64,000 bases of DNA from Siphonodentalium dalli (GCA_032622095.1 CP136064.1:38736426-38800425), one strand, 5' to 3'. Numbered from the stretch's first letter, positions 11,870-24,970 are shown. Numbers and translations: made by a program. The notes: generated by a model from the sequence alone, not told the origin.

Positions 11870-13125
11870 TGAAACGCGCTTTGATTGGACAAGACGTTGT
11901 GACGTTGAACGTCGATGGGAACATCCTATCTAATTTGAGGTCTGATAATAAGTTATGTTAACCCCTGAAGTATCTGACGTCTCTCAGAACTGTTATTAAC
12001 CTCTTGTTTGATTAATGCGGTGAACATCATTAGATATCTCGATATTTTCGCTACGTTTTAACATAGGAATTGGGAAAGAAACTTATGATCATATAATAAA
12101 AAACAGTTATACTTTCGTAGCTCGAGCTCTAACTAATAAATGCTACATCCCTATCATTCAAAATTTCACAACGACGCTTAATGGTGAAATCTACCGATAA
12201 CACCTCACATCAACACTATACCAACCCCACCATGCAATAAGTCATATTATTCAGTACAAAGGACACCTATACCCCATAAAGAGGGACATACTCATTGGAA
12301 GGAGGGGGAACAATATATCCCCACGATAACCATTGAACTCATGTAATGTGAAACGTGGAGTGTGCTTTCAAAATTGACCCGAGACTGTGCCATTGAAAAC
12401 ACTACATATACTAAATGTACTCCATGTCCTAATGAAGGTATGTGAAACGTCGGCTGGAGTATGTACCAGAACAGAGTGGGTCACAGCATCATTGGGGTGT
12501 AAGCCTCCATCAAGTCATGCATATAACTCTCAAATGCGATTACCATCTTTCACAATGTGGGAAAACATTCTATAGCATATCTCTTGCATAATGTTAGAGT
12601 TAATATCAGTGGCTCTAGTATCGGCCATCAAGTGGCACACCGGTCGCGGAATGATAGCGGACATTATGACACTGGATGAACATGTCTTTTTAGAAATAGA
12701 AAAGAGGTTATCGGATGCTGCTTTTAATTTCTCTGTCTAATCAGGTATAATCTAATCTTCTTGTTTCTAACAATGAAAGTTTCAGTTTCAATAAAGAATT
12801 TTACTCAAATGCATAGTCATGGTATAAACAGTATAAATGGAAAATTCTGACACCAGTTAATGGTTTCTACATATGTTATGCTTCTAATGAGGAATAGTTG
12901 TGTCTAATGCTGCTGGCAATGGATTTAGATAAAAACACAAGGCTGCAAATTTCTCCACAGAGACAAGAGACTTCTATTTGGCCATGCTGCATAGGCTGAG
13001 GTAATTGATGTTTGTTGCTCATGCCTCCCTTGGGCGCTAAATATGTGTCAGTAATAAACAAATCTCTCTCAAACCCTGTATGGAACCATCGTGTGAGACT
13101 CCTGAATTCACAATCTGTTCTCCCG
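11870..13125. other. No recognisable feature
   Basis: AT-rich DNA with short frames (12387-12575 on plus, 12876-13136 on minus) that carry no recognisable motif. Its last bases lead into repeat family X. Confidence 0.5.
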
Positions 13126-14036
13126 AAAATCAGCACATTAGCTGCTTATACTAGATATAGTTTTAGGTAGATAATGTGCTGAATAATTGAGGATATTTTA
13201 GTACCATTATCGACCCATAATGAGGCGATTATAAGCAGATTATATGCGGACAATGCGAAAAATAAGCCAAATCTCGACTGCTCAGGTGTACGCTCTTTGG
13301 ACCGCGCCATAAATCGAAATAACGGGTGATTATGTGATTATGTGATTAGTTCAGAATGAAGTAATCACATTATGTACCTATTTCATATTATAGGTTGATT
13401 ATGTGCGTATTTCCGCGAGGATATGTTGGAATTAAAAACTGCCACAGGCGCTTCATTGCCACATTTGACTAATGCCTTTCTGCACACACATTCTGAGCTC
13501 CACACCTTCAATCAAACTGCAACCACCAACAAGTCAAAAATCTTAATGTGAGATGGAAATTATAACCTTGCGAATTCCTTATTCAGAAGACATAGCCCAC
13601 CACCCCTGTCAAACAAGCATCTAACTCAACAAACTCATTTGGCTCGGACCACTCCTCCAAAATCATCATGGAAACAACGTTGTATTGAACAAGACATTTC
13701 CACCACCATACGAGATAAGTGTACACATAGACTAGAATTCCTTATTATCTTTCTCTTCAATTGTTTCAACCACCTCAGCAATCTTGACAGAAATAAACGA
13801 CCTGACCGGAGACATGTCGCAATGCAAGATATGCTCGCATAAATACGCACATAATCGACCTATAATGTGAAATAGGTACATGTGATTATTTAATTCTCAA
13901 ATAAGCAGCTAATGTAGCCATAGCCGTTATTTCGTTTTATGGCTCGGGCCACAGTGAAAACACATGTTAAAGAGCGTACACCTGAACAGTCGTGCACGAT
14001 TTCGCTTCTTTGTGTCATTGTCCGCACATACTCTGC
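13126..14036. mobile_element. Family X foldback element (~220 bp arms)
   Basis: Left arm 13190-13440 and right arm 13815-14036 are diverged inverted copies sharing GAGGCGATT, CAGGTGTACGCTCTTT, CCATAAA-CGAAATAACGG and AGGTNGATTATGTGCGTATTT. About 375 bp of unrelated spacer lies between them. Related pieces occur at 24020-24385, 28255-28810, 29870-29960 and 47760-48090. A MITE B fragment is inserted at its right edge in a TTAA. The spacer's overlapping 67 and 71 codon frames show no domain. Confidence 0.7.
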
Positions 14037-14040
14037 TTAA

Positions 14041-14207
14041 AGATACGGGTGGCGTTGGCGGTGGGTATGCTGTTAAAATATTCACCTCCGTCAAAAACCG
14101 CCATAATTAGAAAGAATAGTAAAATATAGACAGACTTTCTTCTTATACCAATAAGAAATATGGCATAAACCTGGCTTGTGTTTAGATCAGGATATGGTAA
14201 AATCCTT
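14041..14207 (+). mobile_element. MITE B, left-end fragment with internal deletion
   Basis: It starts AGATACGGGTGGCGTTGG after TTAA and follows MITE B to CATAAAC, then jumps to the CTGGCTTGTGTTTAGATC segment, so part of the interior is lost. The right end is missing. Confidence 0.75.
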
Positions 14208-14214
14208 TCCACAA

Positions 14215-14885
14215 TGCTGGTCTACGGGCATACCAAAGGACATCCAAATTGAACTATCGATGCTTAGCCTGTGTTGTGAAATGTTTGTTACGGACGGAAG
14301 GACGGTAATACGGACGGACGGAAGGACGGACGTCTCCATTATATACCCGAGAATCCTCCTTCGTAGGTTCGGGGACATAATAAATGCGGGCTGAGCTGAT
14401 GCATTCAAATATGAAATCCAAGATGGCTGCTGGCGGCCACGTTTCTTAACGAACTTAGGACTAAATCGATGGCTCCCATCTTAAGGTCATACCGAAGATC
14501 CATATGAAGTTTGGTGATGATCGGATGAGGGATGTGGCCTGTAGGGTGAGCCAAAGGATTTAGTCATGCAAAGAGTAAAATCCAAAATGGCTGCCGACGG
14601 TAATATTTTTCATCGAAAATCGCTAAAATGTTATAGCTCCCATCTAGAGTGATCCTAAACATGCATGTAAATTTTCAAAACCATTCCTCGATAAATGAGG
14701 GCTGCAGGTTGTGCCGATGGATTCAAATGTGAAATTCAAAATGGCTGCCGGCGGCCATATTTTTAACGAATTTCAGAAAAAATCGAAGGCTCCCATCTAG
14801 AGATCACCCCGAATATCCATGTGAAATAAGGAAATCGTTGACGGACGGACGACGGATGCCAACCCACGGCAATAGTTCAAACTTT
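14215..14885. mobile_element. Pearl-like repeat with (GGAC)n and ~150 bp cores
   Basis: A GGACGGACGGAAGGACGG stretch near 14310 precedes core repeats that each contain AAATGGCTGCCGNCGGCCAT and TTTGGTGATGATCGGATGAG, ending at another GGACGGACGACGG. The same core, inverted, occupies 21657-22385. Confidence 0.6.
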
Positions 14886-14889
14886 ACAA

Positions 14890-15530
14890 ATTAAAATTAA
14901 AATTCTTATACCAATCATACATATCGTGTAAATAACTGGGGACGTGAAATAATTCATGAAAGCCCAGGGCTTTGTATAGTTTTTGGTGTGTGTTCAAAAT
15001 CTACAGTAGACGGCCGTTAAGCAATTGAGAATGTGGTCCGTGCTTGCTTTATGGAGTTATTGCCCTTAAAGCGGCATCTCATAGTTATCGACAATTGTAG
15101 AATATATCTGGAACGTATTAAGGTAGCGGACAGGGACAGATAATGTAACTTGTACTTATAGAATGGCCGTTGTCCGATTATTGATCGCTGCATGGGAAGG
15201 GATGTTCAAAGTCGTAAAACAAATTCTCTCCGATCGCGACTTACACGCCATGGTCTACATGCCACCCCGATAACGATGCCGTGAATAATTTGTAAATCAG
15301 TCGAAAATTTACCGAGTTACCGGCCCCTGAATGTTAAAAACAAATTTATCTTTCCCTAATGGAGGAGCATGGCTAATTGAGGAACTGGGCTAATGAAGGA
15401 CAGTGGGAGAGGGTGAGACCGGCAGATGTCCGAAGAAAAATATTTTTTACTGCTTTTTCCGAATGGGAAGAGTGACTCTGACCTGAATCTTTTTCCCATG
15501 CGTTTGCGCTGTACGGCGAACGGAAAAATT
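14890..15530. other. No recognisable feature
   Basis: No repeat pairing or domain-like translation seen. Confidence 0.45.
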
Positions 15531-15537
15531 GCAACTA

Positions 15538-15815
15538 TTTCCCCCGCCAAATCCAAAAGGGCTAATGATGGATCGAGATAATTCATCAACTAGTACTTCG
15601 GTATACTGTATAGGTATGCCCCCCCCCCAAAAGTTTGACCGCTCTGGTCTAAATGCAACATGCTCAAGTGAGGGTTCTCGTCGGGGTAGTTTGAGAATTT
15701 TGGAAAATTCCACCGAAAATCGTAAAGGGATTAATCGAGCAAAATGAAACATCGAGATAAAAACATTGACGAGTGGATCAGATGAATGGTATCCACGCGT
15801 AACTTTTTCGCGTCT
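15538..15815 (+). repeat. Repeat family Y copy
   Basis: Shares CGCCAAATCCAAA, GGGCTAATG, TCGGTATACTGTA and AAAGTTTGACCGCTCT with copies at 16705-17015 and 20990-21165. All are in the same orientation. A run of ten C interrupts this copy near 15619. Open frames on both strands are incidental. Confidence 0.7.
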
Positions 15816-15824
15816 CTTTTGCCC

Positions 15825-16614
15825 GATTCGTCATCTCCGGTTTAAACCTCCCAGTTTAAACCTGGTTTAAACCCCCATTGGCTGTCCAGCCAAACCGGGT
15901 CTAAGTGGGCGTTTTTACCGTTTAGTGGCCAGCTGATTGACAACTCCAGTCGGTGATATGAGCATGCAGTCATAATACACTGTTACCAAGCGGAACAAAA
16001 GGCAGGCTGATGTAATGCTTACTGAAACATCCTCAATTATCGCGTGCGAATGAATCAACTGTGACATGATAACAACAGTCGGCAGCCGCCACTTAGACAC
16101 GCCCCCACTCGAGATAATTTACAGCTTCACCCTGTGACTGATTGCTTGACAATTCTAAACCGCGATGAAGAAAAGACGGATTCGTCATCTCAGGTTTAGC
16201 CTCGATAAAGATGGTTTAGCTGGACCGCCGAATTAGATGGTTTAGTTGCTGGTTTAAGCTTATAAAACACAAAAACACTATCGAAATTGACAAAAACTTA
16301 TCCCCACACAATCTATATGTGTGAGTGCTTCTCGCATATAAATTTACAATCAAACTATGCTCGTTGTCGTTATTATTGAATTTCGCAATCAATAAAACGA
16401 GGCGGTCCGCATCAGGAAAGTACGATTAATTATCTCGACGATACAGAGACACTACTGCTAAACCGCTGGTCTGGCTGGACCAGGTTTAAACCAGAGATGA
16501 CGAATGCGTCACTTAGACCTGCCGTCTCGGGTTTAAACCGCGGATTTAGCTGACTCACGGCGGTTTAAACCTAGAGGTTTACGTAGACCAGGTTTAAACC
16601 TGAGATGACGAATC
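15825..16614. mobile_element. Family D TIR element, 790 bp, nested ends
   Basis: Outer ends are GATTCGTCATCTCCGGTTTA and the inverse GAGATGACGAATC. The same ends recur inside (left-type near 16184, right-type near 16494), so a ~320 bp unit sits within or beside a longer one. Multiple GGTTTAAACC words lie in the subterminal regions. A diverged relative lies at 41769-42541. No clear TSD and no coding capacity. Confidence 0.7.
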
Positions 16615-16704
16615 CGGCCTTTAAGTCGCGATAAAGCCCACGGTTTACTCGTGGCGAGGCTTAAAACGTAAATTCGTATAGTTAAATGCTGTATCCCTAA
16701 CCTA

Positions 16705-17015
16705 TTTTTTCCGCCAAATCCAAACGGGCTAATGAAGGAGCGAGGTAACACATGAGCAGGTACGTCGGTATACTGTAGGTAACCTCCCAAAGTTTGACCG
16801 CTTTACTACCTGCTCGCGTCCGGGTGGGTTAAAATTGGAAAATTTCACCGAGAACAAAATTTGGAAAAATTCTCCAAAAATCAAACATAGAGATGTCCTT
16901 TTTTGACGAGGGGATGTGATAGAGACCATACACGCGTGTATACATGAGTATACACTTTAGTGCGATTGTTTTTAGTGATTTTCTAAGTTTTAGAGCATAA
17001 TACGTAATACATAAA
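16705..17015 (+). repeat. Repeat family Y copy, split by a satellite
   Basis: Family Y sequence as at 15538. Its expected downstream part (GACCACGCGCAACTTTAGGG ... TTTTAGAGCGAAC) appears at 17685-17750, so the 42 bp satellite at 17020-17640 lies inside this copy. Confidence 0.6.
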
Positions 17016-17019
17016 GAGG

Positions 17020-17640
17020 AGTGTACCATACACGTAACACAGCCTCACATACACTGCATACAGCCTACCACACACGTAACACAGCCTCACATACACTGCA
17101 TACAGACTACCATACACGTAACACAGCCTCACATACACTGCATACAGCCTACCATACACGTAACACAGCCTCACATACACTGCATACAGCCTATCATACA
17201 CGTAACACAGCATCACATACACTGCATACAACCTACCATACACGTAACACAACCTCACATACACTGCATACAGCCTATACCATACAATTAATACAGCCTC
17301 ACATACACTGCATACAGCCTACCATACACTTAATACAGCCTCCCATACACTAAATACAGCATATCATACACTTAATACAGCCTACCATGCACATAATACA
17401 GCCTCTCATATACTTAATACAGCCTACCATACATGTAATACAGCCTATCACACACTTAATACAGTCTCCCATACATTTAATACAGCCTACCATACACATA
17501 ATACAGCCTATCATCCACTTAATACAGCCTATCACGCATTTAATACAGCCTACCATGCACTGATCCTATCATACCATACATTGAACATATCATACCATAC
17601 ATTGAACACAACCTACTACAGACGAGTCGATCATACCAGG
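17020..17640. repeat. 42 bp satellite (2 x 21 bp)
   Basis: About 600 bp of CATACACGTAACACAGCCT alternating with CATACACTGCATACAGCCT, exact at the left and progressively diverged to the right. The 42 bp period is a multiple of three, so it keeps reading frames open on both strands (for example 110 codons at 17021-17353). These are artefacts of periodicity, not genes. Confidence 0.95.
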
Positions 17641-17769
17641 AACACAGCCACTTAGATACAATTTTTTTTACGTGCATGTGTATCTGGTTGGTAGTGACCA
17701 CGCGCAACTTTAGGGCGATTTTCTAATTTTTAGAGCGAACGGATTTCTCGTGGCACCCTAAATTACGTA

Positions 17770-20700
17770 AATATTTATTTCGGCCAATTTGGCCGGTTAC
17801 TTCATGTGACTTTTTCATCTGACGTGTGTGTCGGATAATTGATCTGGAGGATTTATGTAAATGTTAGCCCAAACTACATTTCCAAGTAACGATGGTTTTG
17901 TTGTTTATTTTGAGGAATAATACCGCGTCAGATGAATTCAGCCCAAATATGTTAACAGTTGTCGTGTCAAACATTCGGCAGTAGGTTAGCGTTATTTAGT
18001 ATTTGTGGATGTCCTTTAACATGGGGAAAATAGACTACTGCGCTTGAACGAGCATGTGAATTTGTCGTTTTTAATGTACAGCATTCTCTGTCAAATAAGG
18101 TCGCTCTATTTACGGTATTAATTGCGGAACTTTCTAAAGTAAACTACGCGTAAACGGATACATACGGTAAATTATAGAATGTGCCGGAATCGGCCTAATC
18201 GCCCCATGGCCAACTCGCCCAGTCGACGTGTGTCAATTCGGTACCTACTATAACATGTACCCGAGTCCGATTCGGAATAAAAGATGTATACGGGTGTTAT
18301 ATAGCGTTTGGTCCGTTGTTTCTCAATGAATATTATTGAAATTTGGTGTATATGTCCGGGCTGGGACATGGAATACAACAACGTTTGAATTGTTTTTAAA
18401 TTTACAAATTTGTTGATTTTATTCAATTTTTTTTCGTTCTGAAAACACACTATAAAGTATATATAATATAATAACGAACACGAGACATACATAATTTATA
18501 AACTGTTAACAAAAGATATCAAACTCAATACATGACAAAGATGACTCAGTGAAGTTTATAAAGTGAACATAAAAATATTAAGGTAAGAATCTTATTAAGC
18601 ATTACTAAACCGTTTAGCACAGACCACAGTCCACTTCACTCATCCGATCATCACCAAACTTCATATTTATCTTGATATTGATCTATCAGATGAGAGCTAT
18701 CAAATATTTTTTTAATTTCATAGGAAAAAATGGTCGCCAGCGGCCATATTGCATTTACGTTATATTTTATCGCGTCATGTCGATATCTAGTATTACTTAG
18801 AAATTTCACCTTTCCAGATTCATAATTGCTCCATTGACTGTAACAGATGAAATTATTCCCCTCTTCGGATAGAGTGTCACTGAAACTTTATTTTGTCAGA
18901 CTGTCAGTATAATCACTGATTATATATGGCAATAATCTGTAATAAGATGTAGCACTATTTTATTTTATATTTACATGCAGTGCTGTTTTTATACATCAAT
19001 TCTAATCCCCCTAGATCATCATGTGATCGATCATACATCGCGCGATGACCTGGTTGAATTAAGGGGGGTTTTATGGATCACTTCTGTCCTTAGGCATGTT
19101 TCTAACGTGGAGGGTTAGATATGCTTGAGAAACCACCACTCTTTAATTCACACCAAGTTCTCAGCTGTCATGTTCGGATATTAGAACCCATAGCCATGAT
19201 ATATGGTTTATTTTGTGTATACTAGTAATATAGTTATTTTCAGTACCTTTATATACCAGTACTGTGTATAACAATGCATATAAATTAATCCATGTATACA
19301 TGTATATTGATTCAACGGATTCAGTGGTTTTGTCCATCAGTCTATCAAATTTGCGGGGAAAACATGGCCACAAGCAGTACACCCTGCTAAATTTCGAATT
19401 TGAATCAATTGGCGCACCCTGCAGCCAGCTTTTATTGGAGAACTTTTTCTTATGTGGATATTTTGGGTCACCGCTAGATGTGAGCCATATTTTGTTCTCA
19501 AACTGTCCTTGTGAAGACATCACTGCCAGCGGTGATCTTCAATTTTACTATTTTTATGGCTAAATAATTTGGTTGATCCTACAGACGACACCCTTGTCCG
19601 ATCGTCATCAGATTCCACAATTATCTTCTGGATAACCAGGGTGAGAGTAATCTAATTTTCCCGAATTTCGTTAAAAAACATTACCACAGGCAGCAATTTG
19701 GTATCTTACTCTTTGATCCTCTTTTGCATGACTGAATTGTTTAGCAACTGTACAGACATATCCCTCATCTGGTTTTTATATACATGTATATCTCTTCATG
19801 CGGATAGCCAGTATTACGTAGGTACTTCAACTTTCTGCATTCCTGTCATCATTTGAAATATAAAAATTTACCTGATACATGCACCTTCAAAATTTGTTTC
19901 GTCGTATCTATTTTAATGACCCGTATGGTAATATTGATACAGATATATTTGTCAAACATTTCTTTGTACAATATACAGGTATTTAGTTTGTAACTAAATC
20001 TAGAAATATATAATAGTAGCTCGTGGACCCCACTTCGTCCGGGATGTTCCCCTCTGATTTTCGGAGAAATGCGCGATTTAACCTTGAATTGACTATTTTA
20101 AAGGTGAAGGTCATGTCGGGGTCACGATTTGACCCGTCCAAAACACTCCCCGGACAAAAGTCACGACAAAAGTACCCGTCGAAATCCGCCCGGCTTTATA
20201 CCCGATTTGACCTTGAATTGACAATTTTGAATGTCAAGATCAGGTCAGGGTCATGATTTGACCCACCCGAAACACTCCTGGGACAAAAGTAACAGTAGGT
20301 ATCAAATTTCGTTGAAATACTTCCGTTTTACCAGATTTGACCTTGAATTGATCTTTTTGAATGTCAAAGTCAGGTCGGGATCAAGATTTGACCCGTCCAA
20401 AATACTCCCTGGAAATAATTTCCCCTAGGTATCAAATTTCGTCAAATCTGTCCGGCAGTTTTCCCGGCCATAGCTAACAGACAAACAGACAGACAAATGT
20501 CCAAAATATATATTAAACTAGCTGATGTACTCGACTTCGTTCGGGCTAGTTAGGGATTTTTTTTGTGATCGCCTCCATCTGGACAGTACCCAGTATATAC
20601 AGCGTCTGGCCAAACTATTGTTCAATTGGTCCAGAAACATGCCTATATCAGCACGTTCGAGAACATGGTCCCACGTGAAATTGGACCCGTCCATATTGCT

Positions 20701-20968
20701 CCCGGGATCGAAGTAGTCCTATACACACAAATTTTTAGTCGGATCGGTCAAGGTCCAGAAACATGCCTATGAGCGAGGTCAAGTTGACACGTTAAATACC
20801 AAATTCGAGCAGTGTTAGAGTCTATAACACATACACACATGCATTCACGCATACACACATACATACATACATACAGACAGGTGTTTCAAAATGTATAATC
20901 GATAGCTACAACAATTCTATGGTAGATAGTTCACGGCCGACCTGATGCATGCATCTTAGTTTTCTTGT
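17770..20968. mobile_element. Large repeat, copy A (~3.2 kb)
   Basis: From TTTCGGCCAATTTGGCCG to about TTTTCTTGTA this segment matches 33915-37266 almost base for base apart from small indels. It contains no coding sequence. Inside are remnants of pearl-like cores (18640-19820, with GGTCGCCAGCGGCCAT and GGCGCACCCTGCAGCC; 20010-20510, with three TTTGACCTTGAATTGA repeats ending in ACAGACAAACAGACAGACAA) and a further block at 20515-20880 beginning AGCTGATGTACTCGACTTCG. Copy B interrupts a MITE B, which shows that the whole segment moved as one piece. Element class is not determined. Confidence 0.8.
20010..20510. repeat. ~130 bp core repeats inside the large repeat
   Basis: Three units centred on TTTGACCTTGAATTGA and GACCCGTCCAAAACACTCCC at about 20067, 20208 and 20336. 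The same trio sits in copy B (36360-36790). A GACCCxxCTTCGTCCGGG head and a run of ACAGACA at the end give it the pearl-like layout. Confidence 0.6.
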
Positions 20969-20989
20969 ATGTAAGTGGTGTATCACTAA

Positions 20990-21165
20990 ACTATTTTTAG
21001 CGCCAAATCCAAACGGACTAATGAATGAGCGAGGTTAATGCAGGAGCATGTACGTCGGTATACTAAATGTTTGCCCACATAGTTTGATCGCTCTATTACT
21101 TTAGTGCGACTTTTAAGTTTTAGAGTGGGCGGTTTAATCCCAGTGACGTATAACGGTGTTAACAG
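20990..21165 (+). repeat. Repeat family Y fragment
   Basis: CGCCAAATCCAAACGGACTA through TTTGATCGCTCTATTACTTT and AAGTTTTAGAGTGGGCGG match family Y with part of the middle deleted. Confidence 0.6.
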
Positions 21166-21536
21166 GTGATATATTGCTCCAATTGAAATCCTCTTGGTAT
21201 ATACTTAAAGGTACTCAATCCGAGTGGATGGTCCCCATATCGTCAGATTCCAACAACAACAACGTTTTTGTAAAATGCCGCTCCAGTTATCAGAATCGAT
21301 TAACTGCCCAAAAAATAATGCTAGCTGAACACAGTGAACTATAGTATAAAATTGCCAAAAAACTGTTATTTATCAACATTTTGTTCAACGAAATTTTGCC
21401 GGTTTGTCAAATATGTGACACAAAAAAGCCACTTTATTTTAGAGTTATCCATCTTCATCCGCAATTTGGTCCGAGAACGTCTTCTCGTCGACCTTTTACT
21501 GGGCCACTATAAATTATCGGTGTTGAAAAATAATAG

Positions 21537-21566
21537 GGAGAGAGAGAGAGCGAGAGAGAGAGAGAG

Positions 21567-21656
<90 letters not shown>
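21537..21656. repeat. GA microsatellite
   Basis: About 118 bp of almost pure (GA)n with one CGAG and one TAAG interruption. It forms the left edge of a pearl-like repeat. The Ser-Leu frame on the minus strand is a shadow of it. Confidence 0.98.
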
Positions 21657-21659
<3 letters not shown>

Positions 21660-22385
21660 GTGCGTCATTTGTTGGAAATCATGGCCGCTAGCCGCCATCT
21701 TGGAATTTACTATTTGTATGACTAAATCCTTCGGCACACCCTACAGGCCACATCACTCATCCGATCGTCACCAAACTTCCTATGGATCTTCGGGGTGATC
21801 TCTAGATGGGATTCTCTGTTTTGACCGAAATTAGTTTTTTTTTTAAACATGACCACCAGCAGCCATCTTTTTTCAAATTTGAATCCATCGGCACACCCGC
21901 AGTCCGCATTTATTGGATAATTGATTTGAACATATGGCCGCCGGCAGCCATCTTGGATTTTTCTCTTTGCACGACTAAATCTTTTTTGCACACCCTGCAG
22001 ACCACGTCCTTCATCTGATGACCACAAAACTTCATATGGATCTTCGGGGTGACCTCTAAAGGGAGCCTCCTATTTTGACCGAAATTTGTTGAAAAACCTA
22101 TATCTTGGAATTGACTCCTTTTATAACTAAATTCTTTATATGACTGAAGCCTTCATGGCTACAGACCACATCCCTCATCCGATCACCAAACGTCATATGG
22201 ATCATCGGGTTTACCTCTAGATGGGAACCTTCTATTTTTCCCGAAATTCGTTGAAAAACATGGCCACCAGCGGCCATCTTGGAATTTACTCTTTGTATGA
22301 CTAAATCGTTTGGCGAACCCTACAGACCACATACCACATCCCTCATCCGATCATCACCAAACTTCATGTGGATCTTCCGGTGACC
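21657..22385 (-). mobile_element. Pearl-like core repeats (four units)
   Basis: Units of ~150 bp, each with GGCCGCNNGCNGCCATCTTGGA, a 'Ctt-GCACACCCTGCAG' block, CATCCGATCATCACCAAACT and GGATCTTCGGGGTGACCTCT. They are the inverse of the units at 14400-14850 and relatives of those in the large repeat. Confidence 0.65.
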
Positions 22386-22399
22386 TGTTTACTTTCCTT

Positions 22400-22556
22400 C
22401 GATCTTTTTGTCATTCCATTCATTGCTCAGCAAAAAAACTTGTGCTACTATCATTGACACTTTTATTTGGATTGGGTGGGATTCGAACCTCGACCGTGAC
22501 GGCGAGAGCGGCTTGCAAAGTCCGACGGCAATACCACACGGCCACCGAAGCGATCC
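22400..22556 (-). repeat. tRNA-derived SINE head
   Basis: On the minus strand an internal pol III promoter is visible: an A-box-like TGGCCGTGTGG (22534-22544 on plus) and a perfect B box GGTTCGAATCC (22479-22489 on plus) about 50 bp apart. The 5' GGATCGC and the 3' CCAATCC pair at five of seven acceptor positions. At ~92 nt, with no clean anticodon stem, it is not a working tRNA. Beyond the head a non-tRNA body with AAATAAAAG follows. Confidence 0.5.
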
Positions 22557-22639
22557 CGGTCAATATTACATAGCTATACAGTTTGCAGAAGAATGTCATG
22601 TGACACAGCATGCGATAGAATGGTGCACTTTGTGAAGGG

Positions 22640-24015
22640 GTGGATCCAATAATATTATCCTTGTCACTGAAGATATGATTGTGTGTAAACATTTACAAAT
22701 CTGTTAATTTTGTTCTACCTGCTTTCAAGTCGACTTTCATCTGTGTGCTCGTAACTTTTCAGCAGATTGATCAATTTAGTCGGTAGCTTTGATAGCTTCA
22801 CAAAAAACGTCCTCGACAGTGTCGGCCTACTGTTGGCATTAAGCAAAGAAAAAAAGCCTGACGTGGACGCTGAGTTTTCACATTGTTCTTGTCCTTCGAG
22901 TTATATGAAAGCAGTTGAATGAGTAAGCGATATTAGCTTCATAATTATTATTTTGACCTCTGGCTATTGATCATTGATAGTAGATTTTTGTGGGTCAACA
23001 CAACTATTCTAAAGAATTGTAGCTCTTTTTGAAAGACCTTTTAGTGATCCAGATAAAAATCCCTGAGATTGGAAGAGTGTATTATATGAATGCTGGTTGC
23101 TAAATTATATCATTGAAAGCTAATAATTTACACCAGGGAGAAATGTAACAAGCTACTTTTAAAGATATATTATGGACTCGTTCCTGTGCGTGCAACATAT
23201 ATGTTAGTACTCGGGCGTTATGCCAACTTGGAAAATATAGCATTCTACTACTATCGCCGAAAATTTCAAAGATATCGACCGTAACACACCACGGAAAACA
23301 TCGTCTGAACTACGCTCAATTGTAAATATTTACATCTGGATTCTGGACGCAACTATCGGCGATAAACAAACACAAATAATTTCGCCATCGAGAGTCATTA
23401 CTATATAAGAATGACGGTGTGTGTGTGTGTTGTTAATTTGTATTAATATGCGTAAAAATAACTACTTTGAGCAATATTATTCTCCATTTCTATATAAGAT
23501 CACCCTACCGGAGTGTTTCACATCACTTAAATTAACCAACGTCTCATTAACGTGGCCGTTAACTTGGAGACACTTAAAAGACCAGCTGGGCGATTTTGAA
23601 AAAAAAAATAGTATATATGATATACTTTGAAAAACCCTTAAGCATACATGTATATAAAATGGTCACGTGTTGTGTTAGAACACGTAAACTAATAAGTTTA
23701 GAACAAATATCTTCAACAAAACATGTTCTAAAGTTCCAGTTTAGCTCAATTTGGAGTGTTCGACTTGTAGTGGCTGTCGCGCCCAATTGTGACTATTGGG
23801 CAAGATGGGATGGGCGCCACTCAGAAACACATGCACTTGTCGCGCCAAGTCAGTGACAAATTTACCACGAACGCATTTTAATATTCATCCACAGCTGCAT
23901 GTCCTAAAATTGGAAGTAAAGACATTTGATTGAAATTAAATTTGTGCCAGGTACTATACTTCCCAGAGTACCCAATTTCAGAAATACCTCACCATACAGC
24001 GAAGGTCGAATTTCT
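22640..24015. other. No recognisable feature
   Basis: No domain-like translation; only a short GT run at 23417-23431. Confidence 0.45.
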
Positions 24016-24019
24016 AGTC

Positions 24020-24385
24020 GCCAGTTGCCTTATTTGTAATCAGCTTAGCATCGCCTCACTATGAGTCGATAATGTGAGTAAAACGCTCTCATTTTCAGCA
24101 GATTATCGACTAAAATGAGGCGATTCTAAGAAGATTATATCTACCTAAAACAAGCTCTATTATAAGCAGAGAATGTGCGGGTTGTCAGAAGAACAGGCTG
24201 GTGGGGAATTCAGTATTTTCCCATACATGTATTCCGGTTAGGATATCTCGTATAGCCTTCACAGGTTTTACGAGACAATTTTTCAAAATATGTTAATATG
24301 GTGTGATGACAAGTATATAGTGGTGTCATGATAATACATGTATAAGTTAATCTTGAAAATCTTATATTGTTAAAAGGACGTTTTA
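24020..24385. repeat. Family X segment, duplicate of 28465-28810
   Basis: Contains inverted GAGGCGAT / GTCGATAATGTGAG halves and then a unique tail (GAACAGGCTGGTGGGGAATT ... AGGACGTTTT). It matches 28465-28810 closely, including the position of the MITE B that follows. Confidence 0.75.
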
Positions 24386-24386
24386 A

Positions 24387-24545
24387 ATGCACGGGCGGCG
24401 TTCGTTGCAGAAATATTCATATTTGTTCAAATCGCCATCAACAGAAGGAATATTAAAAAATATATAGTTTTGTTCATATGCCAAACATAATCAGCGCGTA
24501 AATAGTATATTGTCGTCAAGACGTACGATGGTGTACGTAAACATG
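24387..24545 (-). mobile_element. MITE B, right-end fragment
   Basis: Follows TTAA with ACGGGCGGCGTTCGTTGC and matches the inverse of the MITE B right end for about 155 bp, then stops after GTACGTAAACA. Confidence 0.8.
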
Positions 24546-24589
24546 TTTATAACATGTAGAGTAATATACATGGTTAATATAATAGTGTA

Positions 24590-24970
24590 ACACTATATCC
24601 TAAAGGAAGTCTAGTATATATAAGGGAGAATGTGCGCTCCAGTCACCACTTCCACAATTCACAATCTTAATAAACTAATACTTAGTTCATACCCGCATAC
24701 CAACAACAGCGTACCGTTCATGAACTGGATGATACGAATTTGGCGGAGGCGTGGAAACATTTCAAACCACAGACAATTTAATATTCACAAGAACAGCTCA
24801 GGTACATAAATTCACAATATCAAGGAGTAAATGCCATTGGTTCCAAAGCTATGACAAATGGTTACCAGAAGAAAAAATAGGACTTTCCGACAAAGCCAAA
24901 GAGAGGTGACCACGCGAATCGTACATCGGTTCGTTCTGAGTTAGTCCAGGTGCGAACAATGGCACAATAG
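24590..24970 (+). pseudogene. Possible LTR edge and gag remnant of Gypsy element
   Basis: A TATATAAGG near 24617 followed by an AATAAAC near 24670 looks like promoter and polyadenylation signals of an LTR. A frame near 24730 reads TNLAEAWKHFKPQT, resembling the start of lophotrochozoan Gypsy gag proteins, and then decays with stops near 24779 and 24876. The Gypsy pol remnants downstream are in the same orientation and support this, but no matching second LTR was found, so the assignment is tentative. Confidence 0.35.

Noticed and set aside
17021-17556. Cys/Tyr/His-repeat frames on both strands
   Set aside because: Created by the 42 bp satellite period, which is a multiple of three.
21507-21737. 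Ser-Leu repeat protein on the minus strand
   Set aside because: Translation of the GA microsatellite.
22465-22556. Functional tRNA gene on the minus strand
   Set aside because: The B box is perfect, but the acceptor stem has mismatches, no clean anticodon arm can be formed and the length is ~92 nt; better as a SINE head.
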